Of a stretch of 9,230 nt of DNA, positions 1 to 6,491 are shown piece after piece; positions within the stretch are counted from its first letter, which is position 1; each line of letters starts with the position of its first letter. The notes under the pieces are model-generated. The model ran no database searches. It was not told the DNA's origin and was given only the letters and a program-made list of their open reading frames with translations. A program made the position numbers and the translations under genes. Source of the DNA: Nitrospirota bacterium (GTDB lineage Bacteria > Nitrospirota > Thermodesulfovibrionia > Thermodesulfovibrionales > UBA6898); assembly GCA_021787505.1 (NCBI GenBank), contig JAJYLU010000044.1, forward strand, positions 1 through 9,230, in the 5' to 3' direction.

Positions 1-608
1 ACCACGAGGAGCGCCGAGACCATGATGATCCCGACGATGCGGATCGACACGACGATCGAAACCGAAAGAGCGACGAGAAAAAGAATGTTTAAAAAGTTCA
101 CCCGGATGCCGCTGACCCGGGCGAGCTCCTCGTTATAGGTGATCAGAAAAAGCTCCTTGAGAAAAAAAAGGATAATGGCGATCACGACGGCAGAGGTGAT
201 CAGGGTGAGGATGATCTCGTCGTGAGTGATCGCAAGTATATTGCCGAAGAGATACCCGAACAGGTCGATGTTGTACGACTGCGAAAGGCTGACGAGAGCG
301 ATTCCGATTGCCATCGAAATCGAATAGAATATCCCGATCGAAACGTCTTCCGATATCCGCCCCCTCTTTGCCGTGGTCTCGATCCCGATGGCCACAATGA
401 CCGCGTAGACCACCGCTGCCAGGAGCGGGTTGAAGCCTGCATAAAACCCTATCGCGACACCGCCGAACGCAGCGTGCGAGATGCCCGCACCGACGAAGGA
501 CATCTTCCGGAGGACGACGAAGGTGGAGATGAGCCCTGTCAGCAGGCTCACGAGTACGCCCGCCATGAGGGCCTTCTGCATAAAGGGGGAGGCGAGCGCT
601 TCGGGCAT
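1..608 (-). CDS. znuB: Metal (zinc/manganese-type) ABC transporter permease, partial
   Basis: This is the inner-membrane channel subunit of a zinc- or manganese-type ABC importer of the ABC-3 permease family (ZnuB/MntB/TroC). The frame starts at ATG 608 and stays open to the window edge, giving about 202 codons; the usual length is about 260-280, so the C-terminus is missing. It is strongly hydrophobic with alternating membrane segments. Typical family features are the segment GAGISHAAFGG (about residues 41-50), the stretch EDVSIGIFYSISMAIG, and YLFGNILAIT, which matches the family YLFGS-L motif. The start ATG overlaps the stop of the upstream ATPase gene (TGATG), so translational coupling is likely and the operon order is binding protein, ATPase, permease. 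The sequence alone does not settle whether the metal is Zn or Mn; the histidine loop in the partner binding protein favours zinc. Confidence 0.93.
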   Translation of the reverse strand, partial: MPEALASPFMQKALMAGVLVSLLTGLISTFVVLRKMSFVGAGISHAAFGGVAIGFYAGFNPLLAAVVYAVIVAIGIETTAKRGRISEDVSIGIFYSISMAIGIALVSLSQSYNIDLFGYLFGNILAITHDEIILTLITSAVVIAIILFFLKELFLITYNEELARVSGIRVNFLNILFLVALSVSIVVSIRIVGIIMVSALLV

Positions 609-1384
609 CACTTCCTCAGCCTCTCGCATTTATCGCAGACATCGGTATGCATCAGCACGTCGACGTTCTTGCCGTAGAGGGAGGTCAGCACCTTTTCGTT
701 CAGGGCGCCGAGGGGATTGCCGTGGTAATAGAGATTGATGTTCAGGCAGGCGATCTCGTCGACGTATGTGGTGACGGTCCCGATGTCGTGGGAGACCATG
801 AGGATCGTCAAATTCATTTTTTTCTGCAGTCCCTTCAGCAGGTGATAAAAGTCTTCCTGCCCCACCACGTCGATGCCGGTGCTCGGCTCGTCGAGTATCA
901 GTATTTTCGGGTCTCCGGCGAGCGCCCTCGCAATCGAGATCCTCTGCTGCTGCCCCCCCGATAGCTGACTGTACTGGGAGTCTTTCAGCTCCTCGACCCC
1001 CATTATCGAAAGGGTTTGGACCGCCTTCTCCCTGTCTTTTTTCCCGGGCCAGCGCAGGGCCCCGGTCGAACGGTACCTCCCCATAAGGACGATGTCGAGC
1101 GCTGTTGCCGGGAAATTGGGGTCGATGTTCTGCTGCTGCGGCAGGTATCCGAAGGCTCCGTCTCCCGTGAGAAGCGACTCGGGGCTCCGCCCGAAGACGC
1201 TTATGGTCCCTGTGGTGGGCCTGAGAAGGCCCAGGACAGTCCTGACCAGAGTTGTCTTGCCGCCGCCGTTCGGACCGACGATCCCCAGAAAGATGCCCTC
1301 ATCGAGTGAAAAGTGTATGTTCTTGAGGACTTCTTTTCCTTTGATGACGACCGAGAGGTCTTCCATCTCGACCGCACGGCTCAT
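608..1384 (-). CDS. znuC: Metal ABC transporter ATP-binding protein, ZnuC-like
   Basis: This is the cytoplasmic ATPase that powers metal import through the adjacent permease. At 258 residues it is a normal length for ZnuC/MntA-type ATPases. All nucleotide-binding motifs are visible: Walker A GPNGGGKT (37-44), Q-loop YLPQQQN around Q83, signature LSGGQ (141-145), Walker B ILILDEP (161-167) and the switch histidine in VSHD (H199). The start ATG lies within a 4-nt ATGA overlap with the stop of the binding-protein gene, and its own stop overlaps the permease start by 1 nt. The C-terminal tail HTDVCDKCERLRK carries a His and a CxxC pair (C250, C253), a possible extra metal-binding site beyond the ATPase fold; that role is inference. 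The family assignment is secure, while the metal specificity is inferred from context. Confidence 0.95.
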   Translation of the reverse strand: MSRAVEMEDLSVVIKGKEVLKNIHFSLDEGIFLGIVGPNGGGKTTLVRTVLGLLRPTTGTISVFGRSPESLLTGDGAFGYLPQQQNIDPNFPATALDIVLMGRYRSTGALRWPGKKDREKAVQTLSIMGVEELKDSQYSQLSGGQQQRISIARALAGDPKILILDEPSTGIDVVGQEDFYHLLKGLQKKMNLTILMVSHDIGTVTTYVDEIACLNINLYYHGNPLGALNEKVLTSLYGKNVDVLMHTDVCDKCERLRK

Positions 1385-2301
1385 CCCATCGCCTTTTTCA
1401 TGAGCGCCAGATTATACCTCATCATATCGATATAGCTCGCCCTTTCTTTTTGACCGCCTATAGGATCGAGCATGAGCACCCTGCCGCCCGCCTCCCGCGC
1501 GATCGCCTCGGCCATCCTTGGGCTGAATTGAGTTTCGGCGAAGACTACTCTTATTTTCAAGCGGCGGAGTTCTCTTAGTATACGGTCGATATGCCTCGCC
1601 GTCGGTTCCTTACCCGGACCCTCCTCGATCACGCCGGCAACGGTCAGGCCGTATCTTCTCGAAAAATAATTCCATGCCGGATGAAACGTGACGTATTCCC
1701 TGGTTCTGAACGTCTTCACCGTCCCAGCGATCTGTTTGTCCAGCGCGGTGAGGCCGGCGATATAGGAAGATGCCCTCTGCGCAAAGTATGAAGAATCAGC
1801 AGGGTCTGCCTTCGCATATGCCTCTTCGATCTTCTTGACCATGCCGATCGCGATCAGCGGGTCGAGCCAGTAGTGAGGGTCTGTGTTTCCCGCTCCGTGC
1901 TTCTCGTGATCATTCGCGTGTATCAGGGCCACGCCCCTCGAACAGTCGACGGCCACGACGCCTTTCGCTGCTGCCGCAACCAGCTTGTCGGCCCAGAATT
2001 CAAGACCTGCCCCGATTTTGATGAATATCTTCGCCTGCGATATTTCCTGCATTGTCCTCGGCGTCGGTTCATAAGTATGCGGGCTGGCGCCCGGAGGCAG
2101 AAGGAGAATGACGTCTACCTTGTCGCCTCCGACCTGCCTCGCAAAATCCGCAAGCGGTGCGATGCTGGCGACGACCTTCAGCTTGTTATCCGAGGCGGAG
2201 GATGTATGTGACAAAAATAAAGAGAAGAACAGGCCAAGGAAAAAGATCTTATTCCGTGACAGCTTCATATGGCGTACAATGAGCGCAGTACGAAAAGACA
2301 T
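1381..2301 (-). CDS. znuA: Periplasmic zinc-binding protein of ABC transporter, ZnuA-like
   Basis: This is a cluster A-I (TroA/ZnuA) solute-binding protein that captures metal in the periplasm for the downstream ATPase and permease. The longest frame is 306 residues. An internal ATG at 2268 (residue 12) begins a typical Sec signal peptide: Lys/Arg, a hydrophobic core IFFLGLFFSLFL, then SSAS before the mature part. That start may be the real one; neither start has a clear Shine-Dalgarno. Predicted metal ligands are H75 (in GASPHTYEPTP), H143 (in DPHYWLDP), H207 (in FHPAW) and D279 (in DPIGG). The loop at residues 128-143 contains several histidines (HANDHEKH...DPH), a hallmark of zinc-specific members, though shorter than in E. 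coli ZnuA. The signal has no lipobox cysteine, so the protein is probably soluble. It is the first gene of the operon and overlaps the ATPase gene by 4 nt. Confidence 0.93.
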   Translation of the reverse strand: MSFRTALIVRHMKLSRNKIFFLGLFFSLFLSHTSSASDNKLKVVASIAPLADFARQVGGDKVDVILLLPPGASPHTYEPTPRTMQEISQAKIFIKIGAGLEFWADKLVAAAAKGVVAVDCSRGVALIHANDHEKHGAGNTDPHYWLDPLIAIGMVKKIEEAYAKADPADSSYFAQRASSYIAGLTALDKQIAGTVKTFRTREYVTFHPAWNYFSRRYGLTVAGVIEEGPGKEPTARHIDRILRELRRLKIRVVFAETQFSPRMAEAIAREAGGRVLMLDPIGGQKERASYIDMMRYNLALMKKAMG

Positions 2302-2324
2302 AACGAGTCAAAAGCATGATAGAG

Positions 2325-2352
2325 TTTATAGCAAAGTTGCGGCGATTTGCAA
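2325..2352 (-). promoter_or_regulatory. Candidate sigma70 promoter of the znuA operon
   Basis: On the minus strand a -35 hexamer TTGCAA (2352-2347) and a -10 hexamer TATAAA (2330-2325) are separated by 16 nt, giving 4/6 and 5/6 consensus matches. Transcription would begin near 2318, about 17 nt before the first possible start and 50 nt before the signal-peptide start at 2268. The -35 lies in an 8-bp palindrome TTTGCAAA (2346-2353). I see no recognisable Zur box. This is assigned by eye. Confidence 0.45.
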
Positions 2353-2383
2353 ACGAACCGGCTGGCGCCACCCTATTTTGGGG

Positions 2384-2389
2384 TACAAT
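2384..2389 (+). promoter_or_regulatory. Candidate -10 element for the MFS gene
   Basis: TACAAT, preceded by GGGG, ends 5 nt before the MFS start codon at 2395. The expected transcription start (about 2396) falls on the ATG itself, so the mRNA would be leaderless. No good -35 is seen at 16-18 nt upstream and no Shine-Dalgarno precedes the ATG, so the call rests on one hexamer. Confidence 0.35.
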
Positions 2390-2394
2390 AGAAG

Positions 2395-3600
2395 ATGCCG
2401 AATTCGGGAAGATTTTCTTCGTTGTCGTACAGGGATTTCAGGCTCTTTTGGTTCGGGCAGATCATCTCTCTTTCGGGCACCTGGATGCAGTCGGTCGCCC
2501 AGGGGTGGCTGGTTTACAGCCTGACGAAATCCCCGCTCTATCTCGGGATCGTGGCAGCAGCAGCTGCGCTCCCGATCCTCCTTTTTACGCTTCTCGGAGG
2601 CGTGATCGCCGACAGGTTCCCTAAGCGCAACCTGCTTCTTCTTACCCAGGGGCTTTCGATAATCCCCGCGCTCCTGCTGGGGATCCTCACGAGTATGGGT
2701 GTCATTAAGGTATGGGAGGTCGCGCTTTTCGCGGCGCTTCTCGGGACGATTAACGCCGTGGATGTGCCGACAAGACAATCATTCCTGATCGAGATGGTAG
2801 GCAGGGGGGACGTGGTCAATGCTATCGCGCTCAATTCAGCGGCGTTCAACGGCGCCAGGATCATAGGCCCGATGATCGCAGGATTATCGATAGAGTATTT
2901 TGGGCTGCCGGCCTGTTTTTTCATTAACGCCGCCAGCTTTCTCGCCGTGATCTTTGCGCTTTCCCGGATGGACGCCCGCGGCGATATCCTTGTCAAATCC
3001 GAAGGCGTAGTGAGCGATTTCATGAAGGGAATAAAATTCATCATGGGAGAAAAGGAGATCAAGCGTGCGATGGTGCTGATCGCTGTCTTCAGTCTTGTCG
3101 GGCTTCCTTATATCACCCTGCTCCCGGTCTTTGCGGCGGAGGTCTTTCACCGCGGGGCCCAGGGGCTCGGCTTTCTGGTGGGCGCCTCCGGAATAGGCGC
3201 CCTGACGGCTGCGCTCGGCATCGCCCTTATGGGAAATATCGAGCATAAAACGAGGTTCATGTCGATCGCGGGCCTCTGTTTTTCCTGTGCCCTGCTTGCG
3301 TTTTCCCTCTCGAAGGTATTCTGGATCTCGCTCGTCATCATCATGATCGGGGGCTGGGGCATGGTAAGCTATCTGGCGGCTGCGAACAGTTTCATCCAGG
3401 TGTCGGTGCCTGACGAGTTGAGGGGGAGGGTGATGAGCGTCTATTCCTTCGTCTTCCTCGGCCTCGTGCCGGTCGGCAATTCGATCATGGGAGTGTCCGC
3501 GGATGCGATCGGCACGACGAACGCGGTGGCCGCGGGCGGCGCAATCTGCATCCTCGTCTCTGCCGCCTTTGCAAGAGGGTATTTGTGGAGAATTAAGTAA
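2395..3600 (+). CDS. MFS exporter of the EntS/MFS_3 type
   Basis: This is a major facilitator superfamily inner-membrane transporter of 401 residues, typical for a 12-helix member. The N-terminus (SLSYRDFRLFWFGQIISLSGTWMQ) and the PTRQSF and NGARIIGPMIAG stretches resemble the MFS_3 / EntS-like drug and siderophore exporters. The classic motif A between helices 2 and 3 is visible as GGVIADRFPKRN (residues 68-79), with a second RGRVMSVYSF-type loop in the C-terminal half (from about 3421). The substrate cannot be read from the sequence. The gene is divergent from the metal-uptake operon, with 93 nt between the longest starts, so a role in metal or metallophore export is possible but unproven. 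The ATG at 2395 fits the family N-terminus. There is no Shine-Dalgarno, only a -10-like hexamer just upstream. Confidence 0.9.
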   Translation: MPNSGRFSSLSYRDFRLFWFGQIISLSGTWMQSVAQGWLVYSLTKSPLYLGIVAAAAALPILLFTLLGGVIADRFPKRNLLLLTQGLSIIPALLLGILTSMGVIKVWEVALFAALLGTINAVDVPTRQSFLIEMVGRGDVVNAIALNSAAFNGARIIGPMIAGLSIEYFGLPACFFINAASFLAVIFALSRMDARGDILVKSEGVVSDFMKGIKFIMGEKEIKRAMVLIAVFSLVGLPYITLLPVFAAEVFHRGAQGLGFLVGASGIGALTAALGIALMGNIEHKTRFMSIAGLCFSCALLAFSLSKVFWISLVIIMIGGWGMVSYLAAANSFIQVSVPDELRGRVMSVYSFVFLGLVPVGNSIMGVSADAIGTTNAVAAGGAICILVSAAFARGYLWRIK

Positions 3601-3608
3601 TTATCAGA

Positions 3609-3655
3609 AAATCCTTCCTATCCTCCCTTTGCCAAAGGGGGGCGAGGGGAGATTT
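3609..3655. repeat. REP-like palindromic repeat after the MFS gene
   Basis: Two 23-nt arms (3609-3631 and 3633-3655) form an imperfect inverted repeat around one base, with a perfect core CCCTTTG-C-CAAAGGG and about 17 of 23 positions complementary. The C-rich left and G-rich right arms match the style of dispersed intergenic repeats with a CCCTTTG/CAAAGGG core in several bacterial genomes. The element begins 9 nt after the MFS stop codon and a T-run (3653-3657) lies at its right end, so it may also act as a transcription terminator or mRNA stabiliser. Other copies cannot be seen in this window. Confidence 0.7.
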
Positions 3656-3703
3656 TTGGGGGAATTAGCCTCAATTAGGACGCCTGTCAACATTACTTAT
3701 GGG

Positions 3704-3709
3704 TATAAT
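3704..3709 (+). promoter_or_regulatory. Candidate -10 element for tsaB-rimI
   Basis: A perfect TATAAT ends 8 nt before the tsaB ATG at 3718. The predicted transcription start (about 3716) leaves an untranslated leader of only about 2 nt, and there is no Shine-Dalgarno. No convincing -35 is visible at the normal spacing. Confidence 0.5.
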
Positions 3710-3717
3710 ATAAATCT

Positions 3718-4410
3718 ATGAGGATACTTTCGATAGAGACTTCGACGATGCTGGGCGGGGTCGCGATTGTCGACGAACAGACTGGTCTGGTTGCCGAAAC
3801 GAGGCTCAACGTGAAGACGACGCATTCCGAGAGGCTTATGACGGTGATCGATCATGTGTTGGAACAGTCTGAGATGGGTCTGGACAACATAGACGCCTTC
3901 GCGGTGGCGATAGGCCCGGGTTCGTTCACCGGGCTGAGGATAGGCTTGAGCACAGCGAAAGGGCTCTCCTACGCCACGGGAAAACCGATTGTGGCGGTGC
4001 CGACACTCGAGGCCTTCGCGCATAACTTCTCATATTGTTCGTACCCGGTCTGCCTCATGCTCGACGCCAGAAAAGGAGAAGTATATGCGGCCGTCTTCAA
4101 ATGGGAGGGGGGGGCGTTCCGGAGGGTGGTCGAAGACATCTCGATCAAGACGGAGGACCTGCTCAAGAAGTTTGACCAGGTCGTCTTGTTTGCGGGCGAA
4201 GGGGCAGCGCTTTATAAGTCTGTGATCACGGAGGTCATGAAAGAGCGCGCGGTATTTGCATCTCCGGAAAAAATGGTGCCTTCCCCTGCAAATGTCGCGG
4301 TCCTGGGCCTTTCGAAGGCCGCAAGAGGGGAGTATGCGGACGCGCTGGCCTCAGTACCGCGTTATATCCGGAAGTCGGAGGCAGAAGTCAAATGGTCGGA
4401 GAGGGTCTGA
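3718..4410 (+). CDS. tsaB: tRNA threonylcarbamoyladenosine biosynthesis protein TsaB
   Basis: TsaB (YeaZ) is the non-catalytic partner of TsaD in the complex that attaches threonylcarbamoyl to A37 of ANN-decoding tRNAs (t6A). The protein has 230 residues, a normal length. The N-terminal ASKHA-fold strand RILSIETST (2-10) and the family hallmark IGPGSFTGLRIG (65-76), followed by AKGL, are diagnostic. TsaB lacks the metal-binding histidine pair of TsaD and none is seen here. The gene overlaps rimI by 19 nt, the arrangement found in many bacteria, so the two are probably co-transcribed. The start ATG has no Shine-Dalgarno but lies just after a TATAAT. Confidence is high. Confidence 0.96.
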   Translation: MRILSIETSTMLGGVAIVDEQTGLVAETRLNVKTTHSERLMTVIDHVLEQSEMGLDNIDAFAVAIGPGSFTGLRIGLSTAKGLSYATGKPIVAVPTLEAFAHNFSYCSYPVCLMLDARKGEVYAAVFKWEGGAFRRVVEDISIKTEDLLKKFDQVVLFAGEGAALYKSVITEVMKERAVFASPEKMVPSPANVAVLGLSKAARGEYADALASVPRYIRKSEAEVKWSERV

Positions 4411-4856
4411 CGGATATCGTCATTGGCGGCCTGGAAACGGGAGATCTGCCCGCGGTGCTGGAGATAGAGCTCGCGTCTTTCACCACACCTTGGTCCGAGA
4501 CATCGTTCTTCAACGAACTGAAAAACCCCAGGGCGATCAGCCGGGCTGCGAGAAAAGACGGCAGAGTCGCGGGCTACATCTTCGCGAGCCGGATTTTGGA
4601 TGAGGGGCATATCCTCGACCTTGCGGTGCACCCTGACTTCAGGAGACAAGGTATCGCGTCGGCACTTGTAGCTCATGTGATTGAACATCTCAGGGAGGAA
4701 GGCATCAGATTTATCTTCCTGGAGGTGAGAGAATCGAATGTCCCTGCAATAAAGATGTATGGAAAGTTCGGATTCGAAGAGATCGGGATAAGGAAGAACT
4801 ACTACGTCTCTCCCGACGAGGACGCGGTGGTCATGGTGCTGAAGTTCGGGGAGTGA
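4392..4856 (+). CDS. rimI: Ribosomal-protein-alanine N-acetyltransferase RimI
   Basis: This is a GNAT-family enzyme that uses acetyl-CoA to acetylate the N-terminal alanine of ribosomal protein S18 (role known for E. coli RimI). It has 154 residues, the usual size. Visible features are the substrate-side FTTPWSETSFFNEL (30-43), the strand ILDLAVHPDF, the acetyl-CoA pyrophosphate loop RRQGIA (84-89), and LEVRESNVPAIKMYGKFGF (110-128), which contains the conserved Glu (E111) and Tyr (Y123) of the RimI active site. The ATG at 4392 lies inside the end of tsaB, with a GGAGG Shine-Dalgarno at 4377-4381 about 10 nt upstream, so this start is reasonable. The substrate in this organism is inferred from the family. 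Confidence 0.94.
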   Translation: MVGEGLTDIVIGGLETGDLPAVLEIELASFTTPWSETSFFNELKNPRAISRAARKDGRVAGYIFASRILDEGHILDLAVHPDFRRQGIASALVAHVIEHLREEGIRFIFLEVRESNVPAIKMYGKFGFEEIGIRKNYYVSPDEDAVVMVLKFGE

Positions 4857-4882
4857 AGGGCTTCAGCCTTCCGGAACGTCTC

Positions 4883-4891
4883 TGATATAAT
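4883..4891 (+). promoter_or_regulatory. Extended -10 promoter upstream of the decayed RM gene
   Basis: TGATATAAT is a perfect extended -10 (TGn followed by TATAAT at 4886-4891). The predicted start of transcription near 4898 gives a leader of about 25 nt before the ATG at 4923. The -35 is poor (TTCAGC at 18 nt). It probably once drove the restriction-modification gene and may still transcribe the remnant. Confidence 0.45.
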
Positions 4892-4922
4892 AGTCCATGC
4901 TTTGCGGGGATAAAGTGGATTA

Positions 4923-5664
4923 ATGGCCACGCCGGACGAAATCCTTCAATTAATCGAGCGGTTTGAGCGAAACCGCGAGGCGTATCTGTCAGGGCAATAC
5001 AATGAGACACAACTGCGCCGTGAGTTTCTCGACCCGATGTTCATCAGCCTGGGTTGGGACGTAAACAACACACGCCGACGTATATTGTGGATTACATCGT
5101 GAAGAATACGGTGGGGAAATTGCTTAACCCCGATGGTTACGATGCCCCCGTCATTACCGCGAAGGCGGGAATCCAGTCGGAAACACTGGATCCCCATTTG
5201 CACGAGGATGACAAACCAATAAAGACGATGACTCCCAAAGACGTCTCCAAAATCCGTATCCTCGCGGCTCTGGCTCGTTTCTTTTGGGCGCCTATCAGTT
5301 TCTGCTCGACTGGCACCGCGACTGGTATGATGCACAAATGGGCAACAGGGAAGAACCTTCCGTGTATCAAGCACAGGGCGGAGACTGGCATCTTACCACG
5401 GCAGAGAAGAAACGCATTCTCTTAAATAACATTTACGGCGTGGATATCGATTCTCAGGCGGTTGAAGTGACGAAGCTGTCGCTTTTGCTTAAGGTCTTGG
5501 AAGGAGAAAACAATCAGACTCTCGAACGGCAGCTCAGGTTTTTCCATGAACGGGCCCTGCCGGACCTCGGCGACAACATAAAATGCGGGAATTCGCTGAT
5601 CGGGCCTGATTTTGATATGCAATGGAGGGGAAAATGCTGGATGAAGAGTTATTCAACGTGCTAA
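4923..5664 (+). pseudogene. Type IIG (Eco57I-like) restriction-modification enzyme, decayed
   Basis: This is a remnant of a fused adenine methyltransferase/endonuclease of the Eco57I class. Family members are around 1,000 residues; here about 230 survive in three frames. Piece 1 (from ATG 4923, frame of 4923) reads LIERFERNREAYLSGQYNE then LRREFLDPMFISLGWDVNN, the typical N-terminus. Near 5065 it jumps to piece 2 (frame of 5054), HTPTYIVDYIVKNTVGKLL, a segment that normally lies hundreds of residues further on. Piece 2 continues through an inserted palindromic repeat to TPKDVSKIRIL. At 5264/5265 the sequence jumps again to piece 3 (frame of 5266), GSGSFLLGAYQFLLDWHRDW through NNIYGVDIDSQAVEV to NIKCGNSLIGPDF. 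The DPAC part of SAM motif I is missing at that junction. After about 5620 the rest is gone, including the NPPY catalytic motif and target-recognition domain. It cannot be functional. Confidence 0.88.
5150..5212. repeat. 63-bp palindromic repeat (REP/MITE-like) inside the RM remnant
   Basis: Two 27-nt arms (5150-5176 and 5186-5212) flank a 9-nt loop (5177-5185). The outer ends GTCAT/ATGAC and inner ends ATCCAG/CTGGAT pair perfectly and the middle is diverged. The left arm holds a nested hairpin CCGC-GAAG-GCGG, so the unit could extrude as a cruciform. It is of the widespread 'GTCATT-CCGCGAA-GCGGGAATCCAG' type of dispersed repeat; its translations (AKAGIQ on one strand, LDSRLRGND on the other) are familiar spurious peptides. 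It lies between GKLL and TPKDVSKIRIL of the methylase frame and, at 63 nt, keeps that frame open. Confidence 0.82.
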
Positions 5665-6278
5665 AAGAAGTCGAGGCTTCTGTTAAGGGAGGTCTCTGTG
5701 TCTTGAATCCTGAGGGGCCAAAGCGAAGAAGGCAGAAAAATATTCGATCACCTTGTCCTAAGAGTTCATAAGCTTAGAGAGCTTGGCTATGTTGAATTTA
5801 CTGAAAAACAAGTTATAAAGAATCATAGGATAAGCTCATATCGTTACGAAACGATGGTGTGCAGTATCAAATATGATGGAATGAAAGCTCTTGCATACGG
5901 CTCTTTTGACAACTATATGAAATCTGAATCAAAACTTGGCTCAACGCCTGATGTTTACATTGACCAACGCCTGATATTTCAAGGCAATGCTAACCATTCA
6001 AATATTGCAGCCCATTAAAGCCATGTAACCCAAAGGCAGGAAAATGCCGACCTTGCTCAGCTATTCAATGAAATCATTGACACTTTGAAGGCCGACACAT
6101 TTCTCATAATGACCGGCAAGAAAAACTTGACGATGTCGAGTCGCTTCATAAGGAAGTTATGCGGGAAAAACCAAGACGAGAGATAATTCAAACACTCTAT
6201 AGCAACTTAGCTAACACGGCTTCTCTTGCAGGCCTCATGATGCAAATTCCACCATTTATCAAAGGCTTGCTATCATAG
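5634..6278 (+). pseudogene. Unrecognised gene of about 214 codons with two frameshifts and a stop
   Basis: I do not recognise the family. ATG 5634 has a good Shine-Dalgarno (GGAGG 5624-5628) and reads MLDEELFNVLKEVEASVKGG then LCVLNPEGPK. Near 5724 the frame shifts by +1 and continues with EEGRKIFDHLVLRVHKLREL, GYVEF, YRYETMVCSIKYDGMKALAY, and IFQGNANHSNIAAH. An in-frame TAA at 6016 interrupts; the same frame resumes with SHVTQRQENADLAQLFNEII. Near 6100 the frame shifts back and reads HNDRQEKLDDVESLHKEVMR through NLANTASLAGLMMQIPPFIK to TAG 6276-6278. Total length is 645 nt, a multiple of three, so the two shifts compensate. The N-terminal half looks like a small winged-helix-type domain, the middle has a polar NxSNIA linker, and the C-terminus is a helix plus a hydrophobic, possibly membrane-associated end. 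It is AT-richer than its neighbours, suggesting transfer. Position beside RM and toxin remnants suggests an accessory or defence gene (inference). Confidence 0.68.
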
Positions 6279-6294
6279 CAGTTTTTCACCCCCG

Positions 6295-6480
6295 ATGCTG
6301 AATTCAATAATAGAACGTCTGGTAAGGAGATATCAGCTGAGGGGATTTGACGCGATCCATCTTTCTTCGGCTTTGATGATCAAGGAGTCGGCCAGTTTGC
6401 CTCTGCAATTTGCCTGTTTCGACCGGACGCTGAATGAGGCGGCCTTGGAGGAGGGCCTAACCGTAGGCCTGGAAAAATGA
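6295..6480 (+). pseudogene. C-terminal fragment of a PIN-domain (VapC-like) toxin
   Basis: These 61 codons read IIERLVRRYQLRGFDAIHLS, SALMIKESASLPLQFACFDR and TLNEAALEEGLTV. The RGFDAIHLSSAL helix with its acidic residue and the F-CFDRTLNEAA strand and helix are the last third of a PIN-domain ribonuclease, as in VapC toxins of type II toxin-antitoxin pairs. The first two acidic positions (N-terminal Asp, central Glu) and about 80 residues are absent. The ATG at 6295 has no Shine-Dalgarno and no antitoxin gene is present, so this is most likely a truncated, inactive remnant. The frame stays open a little upstream of 6295 but shows no PIN-like sequence there. Confidence 0.72.
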
Positions 6481-6491
6481 TGTCGTCGCGG

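Noticed and set aside
222..677. Plus-strand reading frames over the metal-transporter operon
   Set aside because: They are antisense to clear ABC-transporter genes and show no recognisable protein features.
4855..4871. GAAGG/CCTTC hairpin at the end of rimI as a terminator
   Set aside because: Stem of 5 bp, no T-run after it, and it overlaps the stop codon.
4946..5425. Reading frames on the minus strand across the RM remnant (LDSRLRGND-type peptides)
   Set aside because: These translate the palindromic repeat and the antisense of the methylase; such peptides are well-known artefacts of this repeat class.
5634..6278. Programmed ribosomal frameshifting in the unrecognised gene
   Set aside because: Two shifts in opposite directions plus an in-frame stop, without a slippery heptamer seen at the junctions, fit decay better.
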